Assembly: GCA_020860515.1 (NCBI GenBank)
Contig: JAJBUG010000040.1
Span: forward strand, 1-64,000
Direction of reading: 5' to 3'
From: Bacteroidales bacterium
GTDB taxonomy: Bacteria > Bacteroidota > Bacteroidia > Bacteroidales > Muribaculaceae
DNA length: 64,000 nt
Shown: piece by piece, positions 10,080 to 19,871 of the stretch
Layout: every line of letters begins with the position of its first letter
How positions within the stretch are numbered: the first letter of the stretch is position 1
Translations under genes and position numbers: made by a program
The notes under the pieces: generated by a model
The model's input: only the letters and a program-made list of their open reading frames with translations
Told to the model about the DNA's origin: nothing
Databases searched by the model: none

Positions 10080-10159
10080 CGGCGGGTCAGTGACCTGCCG
10101 CACATCAGGCGACCCATAGGCGTGACCATCCGGCTGTGCGGCAGGTCACTGACCCGCCG
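10080..10159. repeat. Inverted pair of REP-like palindromes (BIME-like)
   Basis: Bases 10080-10104 and 10135-10159 are perfect reverse complements (25 bp). Each arm is itself an imperfect palindrome (GGCGGGTCA/TGACCTGCC). A related palindrome with arms GGAGCAG/CTGCTCC follows at about 10185-10210. A further single unit lies at 7602-7626. The elements flank the fimbrillin-like gene pair. Confidence 0.7.
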
Positions 10160-10297
10160 CTCCCAAATACCACCGCCTGATGGGGAGCAGGTCGCGGATC
10201 AGCTGCTCCTAAAATGGTAAGCTGATGACTTTTGTAAAGAATTGATACATAATTATCTATAACTAACTCTAATTATTAACCACTAAAAATCAATCAC

Positions 10298-11212
10298 ATG
10301 AAAAGATTGAACCATTTTCTGATGCTTGGCGCAGTCGCTGCGCTGGCATCGTGCAGCGACAACGACGCTGCACCCAACGTACCCTCGGCCGAAGAACTGG
10401 TAACAGTCACCATCTCCGCCGACCTCAACCTCGACACCCAATCCCGTGCAACTAATGACAAGGGTGATGAAAAAGTGACACGCTGTCTTCTCCAAATCGT
10501 AGACCAGGAGACAGATCCCACAAAGCAAGATAACATGAGCCTTGTCCTCACAGGTGATCCTGATGGCCCTTTCACTGGAGAAGTGCGTCTCTACAAGAAC
10601 AAAACCTATGATCTTCTTTTCTGGGCAGATTGTGGGGCAGAGAGCTATGAGGCTACAAATTCAGCAGCTGATACACATAATCTGACAGCTGTCACACTTC
10701 CGTCAAATAAGGAAGTAAGCATTGCTTATGCCAAGAAGCAGACTTATGCTTATGACGCAGCAAATCCTGAAACTGCAATTGCTGCAGAATTAAACCACGC
10801 TGTTGCAAAGGTAACATTGAAGACTACTGTGGATCTGCCAGCAAACAGTGTCCTCACCATGTCGGGGATGACTCGCTATAGCCAGTACAATGTAAGTGGT
10901 GCTACTTCACTTGGTACTGCATCGACTGATGCGTTTGAGTTTACTACTGAAGAAGCTGTTACTGGTACCCAAGATGGCACTGAGGTATTCACATTCTATG
11001 CGCTTGTAATAGATGCAACACCTACTATTACCCTTAAATGTAATCAGGGTGATGAAATTGAGGTTAGTAATGTGCCTATCAAAACAGATTATCACACTAT
11101 CTTGGTAGGTGATGTTACAGGAAAAGTAGATGCTACATTGAATGTGACTACCAATGTTAATTGGAATTCCAACACTCCTCAGGAAACACCAGTACAGCAA
11201 GCCACCAACTAA
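10298..11212 (+). CDS. Fimbrillin-like lipoprotein (DUF6562-type)
   Basis: 304 residues. The signal sequence ends in the lipobox LASCSDND. The beta-rich domain repeats the landmarks of the preceding gene: VTVTISADLNLDTQSRA, YDLLFWADCG, LNHAVAKVTLKTT, VSNVPIKTDYHTILVGDVTG. It is about 110 residues shorter than its neighbour because it lacks the FISUMP-like C-terminal domain. The neighbours are clearly paralogues, so the cluster arose by duplication. A strong terminator follows at 11240. Confidence 0.75.
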   Translation: MKRLNHFLMLGAVAALASCSDNDAAPNVPSAEELVTVTISADLNLDTQSRATNDKGDEKVTRCLLQIVDQETDPTKQDNMSLVLTGDPDGPFTGEVRLYKNKTYDLLFWADCGAESYEATNSAADTHNLTAVTLPSNKEVSIAYAKKQTYAYDAANPETAIAAELNHAVAKVTLKTTVDLPANSVLTMSGMTRYSQYNVSGATSLGTASTDAFEFTTEEAVTGTQDGTEVFTFYALVIDATPTITLKCNQGDEIEVSNVPIKTDYHTILVGDVTGKVDATLNVTTNVNWNSNTPQETPVQQATN

Positions 11213-11239
11213 CCTCATTCTCCCTTTCCCTCCATCACT

Positions 11240-11272
11240 AAGCGCCAGCCAAACAAGGCTGGCGCTTTACTA
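11240..11272 (+). terminator. Terminator after third fimbrillin-like gene
   Basis: AAGCGCCAGCC at 11240-11250 and GGCTGGCGCTT at 11257-11267 form an 11-bp GC-rich stem with a 6-nt loop, followed by a short T-rich tail. Confidence 0.8.
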
Positions 11273-11299
11273 AATTTTGTGGGGCCTTGCATTGGGGTG

Positions 11300-11330
11300 T
11301 TGTGCATGTCGGAAATTTTTCGTAACTTTG
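11300..11330 (+). promoter_or_regulatory. Promoter of T9SS-sorted protein gene
   Basis: TTG at 11300-11302 and TAACTTTG at 11323-11330, 20 bp apart, followed by a leader of about 15 nt to the ATG at 11353. Confidence 0.65.
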
Positions 11331-11352
11331 TAGGATAATTCGCTGACATAAG

Positions 11353-12687
11353 ATGCATAAGACATTCTCATACATATTTGTCTTGTCCATGGCTGCTCTG
11401 GTTGCACCCATGACAGAGGCTGCTTCGCTCTCTTTCGAGGGAGCGAGCAAAAAGGTGATTACCATTACTCCCGAGACATCTACTGGTCTTAATGCCATAT
11501 ATGTGCTCAACAGTGCACAGGGCGTAAAAGCCTCCTATGCTGCTACTAACAGCAATGTGGTGTGGACGCGCTACAGCAACCTTGGGGGCGGATATGCCGA
11601 GGAAATCCCTTGTGAAAAAGAGGGTAACACCTACAGCATTACCCTCCCAGCTGAAGATTATGGCTATATCATCGAAGATGGCACCGACCGATTTTATTGC
11701 TGGGTAACAAACTACGCCAACCATCAGCTCCAGCTCAATGCCATAGAATTTGACGATGAGCAGGAGTGCGACCGCGCCCGACTGCGCCTCTCAGGCAATG
11801 CCGAGCCAATTACTTACTACACTATCAATGGCGTAGGCAAGGAGGTCTCGCGCGAACTCTCGATCACATACCCATCGCTCGAATACGACGAAGCTACCGA
11901 GGAATATATCGACACCACCTTGGAATCGACCCTCAATTCGATTAGCGGCACCTTCGGTGTGACTGCTCCGCTATGCAATACCGAGTTTACGCTTTCGGGC
12001 GACCGATTCTTGAGAGAATGGGGGCAGACCGAGCAAGTGACCAGCGACTACTATACCGCCATTGCAGTAGAGGCACGCACATCAGCCACTCAGGAAACTC
12101 GCGAATATGAAAACGAACAAAAAGTTGACAGCGACGGCCTTGGAGGCAGTGCACCAGTGGAGGTGCATTTCCATGCAGCTGTGACTGATGCGGCAATCTT
12201 CCGAGAATGGCAGATGAGCACCGATTCGGAGTTTGAGGTTGTGGTTGACCGTTGGCAGCAGCTTGATTTCGACTACACCTTTCGCGACAACGGCACACTC
12301 TACGTACGCTTTGTCTGTGACAATGCCGATGCCACTTGCGAATACATTGGTGATAGCTATGAGGTATTTGTAGGCGAGAGCGTGCTGCTTTGCCCTAATG
12401 CATTCTCGCCAGGCAGTAGCGAGGGCGTCAACGATGAATGGCGCGTAAGCTATAAGTCAATCATCAAATTTGAGTGCCACATCTTCAACCGCTGGGGCCA
12501 GGAAATGATCTCATTCACCGACCCAGGCATGGGCTGGGATGGCAAATACAAAGGCAAACTGGTGCCAGCTGGCACATATTATTATGTGATTCAAGCCGAG
12601 GGCAGCGATGGCAAGAAATACAAGCTCAGCGGCGATATCAACATCATAAAGATGAAAGAATCGGGTACAACCACCAGCAGTGATTAA
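11353..12687 (+). CDS. Secreted protein with type IX secretion (type B) C-terminal sorting domain
   Basis: 444 residues with a signal peptide (MHKTFSYIFVLSMAALVAPM). The last 85 or so residues are a CHU_C/gliding-motility type sorting domain: CPNAFSPGSSEGVNDEWRV, FNRWGQEM, GWDGKYKGKLVPAGTYYYVI. Such domains direct export through the Bacteroidota type IX secretion system and attachment to the cell surface. The rest, about residues 25-350, is beta-rich with no family I recognise. It lies immediately upstream of a lytic transglycosylase, 52 bp away, and may be co-transcribed with it. Confidence 0.85.
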   Translation: MHKTFSYIFVLSMAALVAPMTEAASLSFEGASKKVITITPETSTGLNAIYVLNSAQGVKASYAATNSNVVWTRYSNLGGGYAEEIPCEKEGNTYSITLPAEDYGYIIEDGTDRFYCWVTNYANHQLQLNAIEFDDEQECDRARLRLSGNAEPITYYTINGVGKEVSRELSITYPSLEYDEATEEYIDTTLESTLNSISGTFGVTAPLCNTEFTLSGDRFLREWGQTEQVTSDYYTAIAVEARTSATQETREYENEQKVDSDGLGGSAPVEVHFHAAVTDAAIFREWQMSTDSEFEVVVDRWQQLDFDYTFRDNGTLYVRFVCDNADATCEYIGDSYEVFVGESVLLCPNAFSPGSSEGVNDEWRVSYKSIIKFECHIFNRWGQEMISFTDPGMGWDGKYKGKLVPAGTYYYVIQAEGSDGKKYKLSGDINIIKMKESGTTTSSD

Positions 12688-12739
12688 TTAATAATTCTCC
12701 TGTCATCCTTTTATCCGTTTATCCAAAAATCCTTTAGCA

Positions 12740-13708
12740 ATGAATAAATTTTACATACCACTTATATCCCTTGCAGCTGTGGCCATTGGCATCGGCTGCA
12801 TTTCAAGCACCAGTAGCAACCCTGCTGAGGCGGCTCCCAGCCAGTCAAGCACTGGATTCAGTACTGTGCTTACCCCAGATATTCCCAAGACCGTGACTAT
12901 CTGCGGCCAAGAGGTGAGTCTCGACCGCGAGGATATGTACGAGCGCTACGATCGAGAACTGGCCTCAATCGTTTACACCCATGGCAATACACTGCTCACC
13001 CTGAAGCGCGCCAACAAATACTTCCCGGTAATGGCTCCCATCCTTAAGAAGAATGGCATCCCCGAGGATTTCCTGTATTTGGCTTGCATCGAAAGCTATC
13101 TCAACCCTAAGGCTGTGTCGCCAGCCAAAGCTGCTGGCATCTGGCAGTTTATTCCCGAGACTGGCAAGCAGTACGGCCTGGAAGTGAGCGACGAAGTGGA
13201 TGAGCGCTACAACTTGGAGAAGGCCACTGCCTCAGCTTGCCGCTACCTAAAGCAAGCTTACAACAAATATGGCAACTGGGAGTCGGTGATGGCAGCCTTC
13301 AATGGAGGTCAGGCTCGAATCAGCAAGGAACTGGATGCCCAGCTTGTTGACTCTGCTTTCGACCTTTGGCTTGCCGATGAGACGATGCGCTATATCTTCC
13401 GCATCATGGCCATGAAGGAGGTAATGGAAAATCCCTCGAAATATGGTTTCAGCCTGCGAGCTGACCAATTGTACCAGCCAGCTGAATATGACATTGTGGA
13501 GGTTAGCGGCCCCATCGACGATTGGCCAGCATGGGCCATGGCCAAGGGCATCTCGTATGCCCAGCTGCGCGATGCCAACCAGTGGATACGCTCAAAAAAG
13601 CTAACAAACAAAGCTGGCAAAACCTACCAAGTAAAAATCCCCAAGAAGGCCAGTATTTCCCGCTCAAAGCAGACCCCAACGGTCTATAACCCCAATTGGG
13701 TGCGATAA
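12740..13708 (+). CDS. Lytic murein transglycosylase (SLT domain, MltD-like)
   Basis: 322 residues. The N-terminus has a signal sequence with a lipobox-like IGIGC, so it is probably anchored in the outer membrane. The transglycosylase SLT domain spans about residues 95-210: the catalytic Glu is in FLYLACIESYLNP, followed by SPAKAAGIWQFIPETGKQYGL and VMAAFNGGQARI. It cleaves the glycan strand of peptidoglycan to form 1,6-anhydromuropeptides. MltD proteins of other groups carry C-terminal LysM domains; here there is only one short C-terminal extension with a weak LysM-like YQVKIPK. The stop codon lies inside a perfect 12-bp hairpin. Confidence 0.9.
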   Translation: MNKFYIPLISLAAVAIGIGCISSTSSNPAEAAPSQSSTGFSTVLTPDIPKTVTICGQEVSLDREDMYERYDRELASIVYTHGNTLLTLKRANKYFPVMAPILKKNGIPEDFLYLACIESYLNPKAVSPAKAAGIWQFIPETGKQYGLEVSDEVDERYNLEKATASACRYLKQAYNKYGNWESVMAAFNGGQARISKELDAQLVDSAFDLWLADETMRYIFRIMAMKEVMENPSKYGFSLRADQLYQPAEYDIVEVSGPIDDWPAWAMAKGISYAQLRDANQWIRSKKLTNKAGKTYQVKIPKKASISRSKQTPTVYNPNWVR

Positions 13709-13720
13709 GCACCCAATTGG
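13692..13720. terminator. Hairpin spanning the transglycosylase stop codon
   Basis: CCAATTGGGTGC at 13692-13703 pairs perfectly with GCACCCAATTGG at 13709-13720; the TAA stop (13706-13708) lies in the loop. There is no strong T tail, so termination is likely but not certain. Confidence 0.5.
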
Positions 13721-13815
13721 TTCTCAATCCGTCAGGCGTTCGCTTTACCGTTTTCCTCGCTTTCCCGCTTTCCCGGAAAAAATTAATTTTCGATGAAAAT
13801 TTTTGATTCTTAACT

Positions 13816-16641
13816 ATGAATAGTATCACACCTCAAGACTCGCTCGCCGTGACTGGCGCGCGAGTGCACAACTTAAAAAATATCGACGTAACGCTGCCTC
13901 ACAATCAGCTGGTGGTAATCACCGGCCTTAGCGGCAGCGGCAAGTCATCGCTTGCCTTCGACACAATCTTTGCCGAGGGTCAGCGCCGTTATATAGAAAC
14001 CTTTTCAAGCTACGCCCGCAATATGCTGGGCAATCTCGAGCGCCCCGACGTGGACAATATCCAGGGCCTCAGCCCTGTAATCGCCATTGAGCAGAAGACA
14101 GTCAACCGCAATCCGCGCTCGACCATCGGCACAACCACCGAGATTTACGACTTCCTGCGTCTGCTCTATGCCCGCATCGGCAAGGCTGTCAGCTACCTTT
14201 CGGGCGAACCGATGATCCGATATAGCGAGGACAAAATCTTGGCACTTATCGGTGAGAAATTCGCAGGCAAGAAACTATATATCTTAGCTCCCTTGGTAAA
14301 GAACCGCAAGGGTCACTACAAGGAACTATTCGAGAGCCTTAGGAAAAAAGGTTTCCTTTATGTGCGCGTCGATGGCCAACTTAAAGAACTGGAATATGGA
14401 ATGAAGCTCGACCGCTACAAAAATCATAGCATAGAGCTGCTTATCGACAAATTCCGTGCCCAGACCACCGTGGACGAGCGACTTCGCGACTCAGTGCATC
14501 GTGCGCTCGATATGGGCGATAAGGAGCTGTTTATCATAGATGTTGATGACAACGAACGGCTCTACCAATATTCACTGCAGTTGATGGATCCAACCACAGG
14601 CCTGAGCTATCGCGAACCAGCTCCTCATAATTTCTCGTTCAACTCGCCCCAGGGGGCCTGCCCCTGCTGCAAGGGCTTGGGATATGTTGACCAGGTTGAC
14701 CGCGAGAAGGTTATCCCAAATCCCAAGCTGTCGATCCACGGCGGTGCCATCGCTCCGCTTGGTAAATACAAGGATACTATGATTTTTTGGCAAATCGACG
14801 CTATTTGCCAAAAACATGGCTACACCATAAAGACCCCAGTAGAGGAACTTTCTGAAGAGTGCATGAGCGACATCCTGAATGGCACCACCGAGCATCTGTC
14901 GCTGCCCAATGCCACATATTCAGCCAAGGCTTATCTCAACAGCTACGAAGGCATAGTGAAATACATAGAGATGCAGCAGAGCGAAGATGCTGGCTATCAG
15001 GCCCAAAAATGGAGCGGACAGTTCTTTTCTCGCGTTGTCTGCCCCGAATGCAAGGGCGACCGCCTCAACCGAGAGGCTCTGCATTTCTTTATAGATGGCA
15101 AAAACATAGCCCAACTGTCGCGCCTCGACATAGCCGAACTGCATGAGTGGGCATTAACCATTTTGGATAAACTACCACCAACCGACCGAGTGATTGCCAC
15201 TGAGATTCTGAAGGAAATAACTCATCGCCTGAGCTTTTTGGTGGATGTTGGCCTCGAATACCTGCAGCTAAATCGCGCTTCGGCCACTCTGTCGGGTGGC
15301 GAAAGCCAACGCATACGCTTGGCTACTCAGCTTGGATCTGAGTTGGTGAATGTGCTTTACATTCTGGATGAGCCAAGCATCGGCCTACATCAGCGTGACA
15401 ATCGCCGATTGATCGACTCACTGAAAAAACTTCGTGATGCCCAGAACTCAATCATAGTTGTAGAGCATGACAAGGATATTATGCTTGATGCTGACTATGT
15501 GGTTGACATCGGTCCTGGTGCAGGCCGCAAAGGGGGCGAGGTCGTATTTGCAGGCACTCCCAAGGATATGGTGGCGACTCATACCTTGACAGCCCAGTAT
15601 CTCAACGGAGAAAAGAAGATTGCCGTGCCAGAGAAGCGGCGCCAAGGCAACGGAAAGTTTTTGGAACTGAAGGGCTGCACAGGCAATAACCTGAAAAATG
15701 TTGACTTGAAGCTTCCACTTGGCACATTTACCTGCGTGGCAGGAGTGTCGGGCAGCGGCAAGTCATCGCTAATCAATGCTACGCTGCAGCCAATCCTGAG
15801 CCAACATTTCTTCCGTTCGCTACAAGAGCCTTTAGCATATAGCGAAATCATTGGCCTGGAAAATATCGACAAGGTGGTGACTGTGGATCAATCGCCTCTT
15901 GGCAAGTCGCCACGCTCGAATCCTGCCACATATACAGGCGTGTTCACCGACATTCGCAATCTTTTTGTCAACCTGCCTGAGGCTAAAATCCGAGGCTACA
16001 AGCCGGGACGCTTCTCGTTCAATTGTGCTGGAGGCCGCTGCGAGGCTTGCGCGGGCAATGGCTATCGCAGTATCGAGATGAACTTCCTGCCTGATGTGCT
16101 GGTGCCATGCGAGGTGTGCCAAGGCAAGCGCTACAATCGAGAGACCTTGGAGGTGCGATTCAAAGGCAAGTCAATAGCCGACGTGCTGGATATGACCATC
16201 AACCAAGCCGTTGAGTTCTTTTCGGGCATTCCCAATATTTTGAAGAAAATCAAGGTGCTGCAGGATATTGGCTTGGGCTACATCAAGCTGGGTCAGCCAT
16301 CGTCAACTCTTTCTGGCGGTGAGAATCAGCGAGTAAAGCTGGCTACAGAGCTGGCCAAGAAGGATACCGGGCGCACACTTTTTATTCTCGACGAGCCCAC
16401 CACTGGCCTTCATTTCGAGGATATCAACACCCTGCTCGCTCTGCTCAATCGTTTGGTGGAAAAGGGCAATACTGTGCTGGTGATTGAGCATAACCTGGAC
16501 GTGCTGAAGTGTGCAGATTACCTAATCGACATGGGCCCAGGCGGCGGACGCGATGGAGGGCGCATCATAGCCACTGGCACTCCCGAGGAAATTGCCGCCA
16601 CCAATAGCCCCACCAGCAAATTCATAAAAGAAGAATTATGA
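13816..16641 (+). CDS. uvrA: Excinuclease ABC subunit UvrA
   Basis: 941 residues, the normal UvrA length. It is the damage-recognition ATPase of nucleotide excision repair and works as a dimer with UvrB in the cytoplasm. Two ABC ATPase halves are visible: Walker A GLSGSGKSSLAFDT (about residue 40) and GVSGSGKSSLINAT (about 645), with signature motifs LSGGESQRIRLA and LSGGENQRVKLA. Three zinc modules show as CPCC, CPECKGDR and CEACAGNG...CEVCQGKR. The stop overlaps the start of the ABC-F gene (ATGA at 16638-16641), so the two are translationally coupled. Confidence 0.98.
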   Translation: MNSITPQDSLAVTGARVHNLKNIDVTLPHNQLVVITGLSGSGKSSLAFDTIFAEGQRRYIETFSSYARNMLGNLERPDVDNIQGLSPVIAIEQKTVNRNPRSTIGTTTEIYDFLRLLYARIGKAVSYLSGEPMIRYSEDKILALIGEKFAGKKLYILAPLVKNRKGHYKELFESLRKKGFLYVRVDGQLKELEYGMKLDRYKNHSIELLIDKFRAQTTVDERLRDSVHRALDMGDKELFIIDVDDNERLYQYSLQLMDPTTGLSYREPAPHNFSFNSPQGACPCCKGLGYVDQVDREKVIPNPKLSIHGGAIAPLGKYKDTMIFWQIDAICQKHGYTIKTPVEELSEECMSDILNGTTEHLSLPNATYSAKAYLNSYEGIVKYIEMQQSEDAGYQAQKWSGQFFSRVVCPECKGDRLNREALHFFIDGKNIAQLSRLDIAELHEWALTILDKLPPTDRVIATEILKEITHRLSFLVDVGLEYLQLNRASATLSGGESQRIRLATQLGSELVNVLYILDEPSIGLHQRDNRRLIDSLKKLRDAQNSIIVVEHDKDIMLDADYVVDIGPGAGRKGGEVVFAGTPKDMVATHTLTAQYLNGEKKIAVPEKRRQGNGKFLELKGCTGNNLKNVDLKLPLGTFTCVAGVSGSGKSSLINATLQPILSQHFFRSLQEPLAYSEIIGLENIDKVVTVDQSPLGKSPRSNPATYTGVFTDIRNLFVNLPEAKIRGYKPGRFSFNCAGGRCEACAGNGYRSIEMNFLPDVLVPCEVCQGKRYNRETLEVRFKGKSIADVLDMTINQAVEFFSGIPNILKKIKVLQDIGLGYIKLGQPSSTLSGGENQRVKLATELAKKDTGRTLFILDEPTTGLHFEDINTLLALLNRLVEKGNTVLVIEHNLDVLKCADYLIDMGPGGGRDGGRIIATGTPEEIAATNSPTSKFIKEEL

Positions 16642-18476
16642 TTAGCTTGCAAATAGAAAATCTGACTAAGAGCGTTGGCGACCGCCTGCTCTTTGGCGAT
16701 GTCACTCTCGGGGTCAACGAGGGCGACAAAATCGGCATTATCGCCAAGAATGGCGCAGGCAAGAGCACCTTCCTGCGCATCCTTGCTGGCAAGGAAGATT
16801 ACGACTCAGGCAAAATCACTCTGCGCAATGGGCTGCGAGTGGCATACCTCGACCAGGACAGCAATTTCACTCAGGGGTTGCCCATAATCGAGGCTTGTCT
16901 GGAGCAAGCCCCAGTGCCTGAAGAATTTCAGCATAGCGAGGAGGATGCCTGGAAGTATCGCCAGCGCATGGTGCAGATTCTTGGACAGCTTGGCATTGAC
17001 GATGCCGAGGCGCCGGTAGATCATCAGAGTGGCGGCCAGCTTAAGCGCATGGCGATTGCCTGTGCCGTGATTGCCGAGCCTGACATCTTGCTTCTGGATG
17101 AACCTACCAACCATCTTGATATCAAGGTGATCGAATGGCTTGAAAGCTATTTGCAACGCTCACGCGCCACAATCCTGATGGTCACTCACGACCGCTATTT
17201 CCTGGATCGCGTATGCAACAAGATAATAGAGATTGACCGCGAGCAGATGTATGCCTTCGAAGGCAATTACAATTATTATCTGCGTCGCCGACAGGAGCGC
17301 ATCGAAGCCATGGGCGCTGAGTTGGCCCGTGTGAAGAATACGCTACGCCGCGAGCAGGAATGGATGAACCGTCAGCCGCAGGCTCGCGCTGGCAAGGCCA
17401 AATATCGCATTGACCAGTATTACGACCTTAAAGAACGCAGTCGCATCAATCTTAGCGAGCGAAATGTAAATCTTGAGCTCAACAAGGCTTCATACATTGG
17501 TAATAAAATATTCGAGGCCGAGGGCATTAGCAAATCCTTTGGCGACAAGAAAATTCTTGATGATTTCACCTATACTTTTGCTCGTGGAGAAAAGGTGGGA
17601 ATTATAGGTCCCAATGGTGTGGGGAAGAGCACATTTATCAAAATGTTGCTCGGCCTTGTGCCTCAGGACAAAGGGCAGTGGAACGTAGGTGAAACCGTAA
17701 GATTCGGTTATTATTCCCAGGAAGGCATACAATTTGATGAGAATAAGAAGGTGATTGACGCTGTGACGGAGATGACCGAGGAAATCGTAACGAGCGATGG
17801 CGCGCGGCTGTCACCTATGCAGTTTCTGCAGCATTTCTTATTCTCGGTACCTGACCAACAGAAATATATTTATAAGCTCAGCGGTGGCGAGCGTCGTCGC
17901 CTCTATTTAGCCACAGTGCTGATGCGAAATCCCAACTTTCTGATTCTTGATGAGCCTACCAACGACCTTGACATCGTAACCCTTGGTCTGCTCGAAGACT
18001 ATATGGCTCGATACAAGGGTTGTGCTATCATCGTAAGCCACGACCGCTATTTCCTTGACAACATCGTGGACCACATCTTTGTGATGGAGGGCAATGGCGT
18101 GGTAAAGGATTTCCCCGGCAATTACAGCGACTGGCGCGCCTTTATGCAGCAGCTTAAAGCGGAGGAAACCTCAAAATCCTCAAATTCAAAGCCTTCGGAT
18201 TCTAATAATGATAAATCCTCTACCCAGGACACCGAGAAGGCCATAGCCAATCGACCTCCGCAGAAAAAGCGCCTCAGCTATAAGGAGCAGCGCGAACTCG
18301 AAGCTCTTGAAACCGAGTTAGAGGCCCTCAATGCCGAGAAAGCCGAACTCGAGGCCCTCTTCAACAGCGGCGCACAAATCGATGACGTAGCTAACAAGGC
18401 CGCTCGCTACAGCGAGCTCAAAGAACTCCTCGACGAAAAAGAAATGCGTTGGCTCGAACTTACCGATGGCCTATAG
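16638..18476 (+). CDS. ABC-F family ATPase
   Basis: 612 residues, cytoplasmic, with no membrane segments. Two ABC domains are joined by a charged linker of about 80 residues: Walker A AKNGAGKST and GPNGVGKST, signatures QSGGQLKR and LSGGERRR, Walker B ILLLDEPTNHLD and FLILDEPTNDLD. ABC-F proteins bind the ribosome E site and act in translation quality control or antibiotic protection. The Ser-rich spacer and C-terminal Glu/Leu coiled coil (residues about 545-610) resemble Uup, which also binds DNA. It is translationally coupled to uvrA, and its 3' end overlaps the convergent MFS gene by 6 bp. Confidence 0.93.
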   Translation: MISLQIENLTKSVGDRLLFGDVTLGVNEGDKIGIIAKNGAGKSTFLRILAGKEDYDSGKITLRNGLRVAYLDQDSNFTQGLPIIEACLEQAPVPEEFQHSEEDAWKYRQRMVQILGQLGIDDAEAPVDHQSGGQLKRMAIACAVIAEPDILLLDEPTNHLDIKVIEWLESYLQRSRATILMVTHDRYFLDRVCNKIIEIDREQMYAFEGNYNYYLRRRQERIEAMGAELARVKNTLRREQEWMNRQPQARAGKAKYRIDQYYDLKERSRINLSERNVNLELNKASYIGNKIFEAEGISKSFGDKKILDDFTYTFARGEKVGIIGPNGVGKSTFIKMLLGLVPQDKGQWNVGETVRFGYYSQEGIQFDENKKVIDAVTEMTEEIVTSDGARLSPMQFLQHFLFSVPDQQKYIYKLSGGERRRLYLATVLMRNPNFLILDEPTNDLDIVTLGLLEDYMARYKGCAIIVSHDRYFLDNIVDHIFVMEGNGVVKDFPGNYSDWRAFMQQLKAEETSKSSNSKPSDSNNDKSSTQDTEKAIANRPPQKKRLSYKEQRELEALETELEALNAEKAELEALFNSGAQIDDVANKAARYSELKELLDEKEMRWLELTDGL

Positions 18477-19775
18477 CTTATTCTTGAGATAGTGTTGTTT
18501 CCCGTAGAGAAAGTAGAACACAGCCCCGAGCACATTTATAGCGAAGGCCCACCAGAACGCCTGATGATAGCCGTAGTATTGAGCTATAGATCCGCCGACG
18601 AGCGTGCCGATGCCTACGCCGATATCCCACGACACAAGCAGGGTACTGTTGGCTGTGCCGCGTCGTTCATGGGTGGCCATGTTGATAAACATATTCTGAA
18701 ACGCTGGGAACATGTGGCCATTGCCCAGGCCTATAACCAACGCTGACACATAGAATAGCCACAGCCAGTCAGTGACAGCAAATAGCAGATAGCCAATGGC
18801 TGCCACCACGATGCCAATTGATGCATTCTGTACAATCTTGCCTTTGCGCAGCGAACGGCTCCCTGTGAGGCGCGACAAAATTAGACCGCCGGCCAAAAGC
18901 ATGAAAAAAAGTCCCGTGCCGCCAGTCACGCCTAAGTGTTCCTTGGCATAGATGGCAACATAGGTCGATAGCACGCCGTAGGAAAAGGCAAAGCCAATCA
19001 TGCTAAGGCTTTGACTCCATCCTTTGATAAGGATAAAGCGGTCAAAGGAAATCTTTTCTTTTACCTTTACTACCTGTCTTGGCTTGAGATTGATTTTGCT
19101 GTCAATCCACAGGCCACCAAAGGCTATGATTAGCGATATCCAAAATAGGAGTTGGAAACTATCGGTGCCAGCATAAATCCACAGCGCAATGGTTGGGCCG
19201 ATGGCTGTAGCGATATTATTGCTAAGCCCATAGTAGCCGATGCCCTCGGTGCGACGCGAAGATGGCAGCACATCGATGGCCACAGTGCTGTTGGCCACAG
19301 TGACCGCTCCGAAAGGCAAGCCATGCAGTGTGCGCACTATGGTGAAGAGTACCAAAGTGCCAGCCACAATGTATCCGCCGAAGAATAGGGCGAAGAGGAA
19401 GAATGTGACCATCAGCACTGTCTTGCGTGGAAAAGAGTCTACGATATAGCCGCTGAATGGACGCACAATCAGTGTCATCAGTGTATAGCCGCTGAGCACC
19501 AGACCGATTTGCTGGCGGTCGGCTCCAAATTCTTCTTGCAAGTAGAGGGGGAGTAGGGGAGTGAGGAGCATAAATGAGAAGAAAAGCATGAAGTTGGCGC
19601 TCCACACTCGCTTGTAGTTGCCATTCCACAGCTTCTCCATCGCCCGCACATTGCCCTTTGCGTTGGTCTCCAACTCTTGCACCTCGGTTTTTATGTCTGC
19701 CTCGAGTTTTTCGCCTTCGACTTCAAGCTTTTGGCCTTCGGGTATGTGCTTAATAACTTCCTTATAATCTTTCAT
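18471..19775 (-). CDS. MFS transporter (drug/metabolite exporter type)
   Basis: 434 residues from the ATG at 19775, which has AAGGTG just upstream. Upstream in-frame starts to 19844 would lie inside the terminator hairpin. A charged cytoplasmic N-tail of about 50 residues is followed by 12 predicted membrane segments. The MFS signatures are LPLYLQEEFGADRQQIGLV, the motif-A-like PFSGYIVDSFPRKTVL, and GLGNGHMFPAFQNMFINMA in the C-terminal half. The substrate is not visible; the family includes exporters of the YfcJ/YhhS kind. A leader ORF and hairpin upstream suggest control by attenuation, as expected for an efflux pump induced by a ribosome inhibitor. Confidence 0.88.
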   Translation of the reverse strand: MKDYKEVIKHIPEGQKLEVEGEKLEADIKTEVQELETNAKGNVRAMEKLWNGNYKRVWSANFMLFFSFMLLTPLLPLYLQEEFGADRQQIGLVLSGYTLMTLIVRPFSGYIVDSFPRKTVLMVTFFLFALFFGGYIVAGTLVLFTIVRTLHGLPFGAVTVANSTVAIDVLPSSRRTEGIGYYGLSNNIATAIGPTIALWIYAGTDSFQLLFWISLIIAFGGLWIDSKINLKPRQVVKVKEKISFDRFILIKGWSQSLSMIGFAFSYGVLSTYVAIYAKEHLGVTGGTGLFFMLLAGGLILSRLTGSRSLRKGKIVQNASIGIVVAAIGYLLFAVTDWLWLFYVSALVIGLGNGHMFPAFQNMFINMATHERRGTANSTLLVSWDIGVGIGTLVGGSIAQYYGYHQAFWWAFAINVLGAVFYFLYGKQHYLKNKL

Positions 19776-19835
19776 CACCTTAATTGGAAACGTGTACCTG
19801 CTATAATTAACGCTAAGCATCCAAGTTTTGTTGTA

Positions 19836-19871
19836 TAAAAACACCCCAACATGACATCCGTCATATTGGGG
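19836..19871 (-). terminator. Leader terminator (attenuator) of MFS gene
   Basis: On the minus strand CCCCAA-TATGA pairs with TCATGTTGGGG (plus 19861-19871 with 19844-19854, one mismatch), then TGTTTTTAT. It lies about 60 nt before the MFS start and holds the stop codon of the leader ORF. The segment encoding His18 to Ile21 of the leader peptide (19872-19884) can instead pair with 19850-19860, a candidate antiterminator. Confidence 0.7.
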
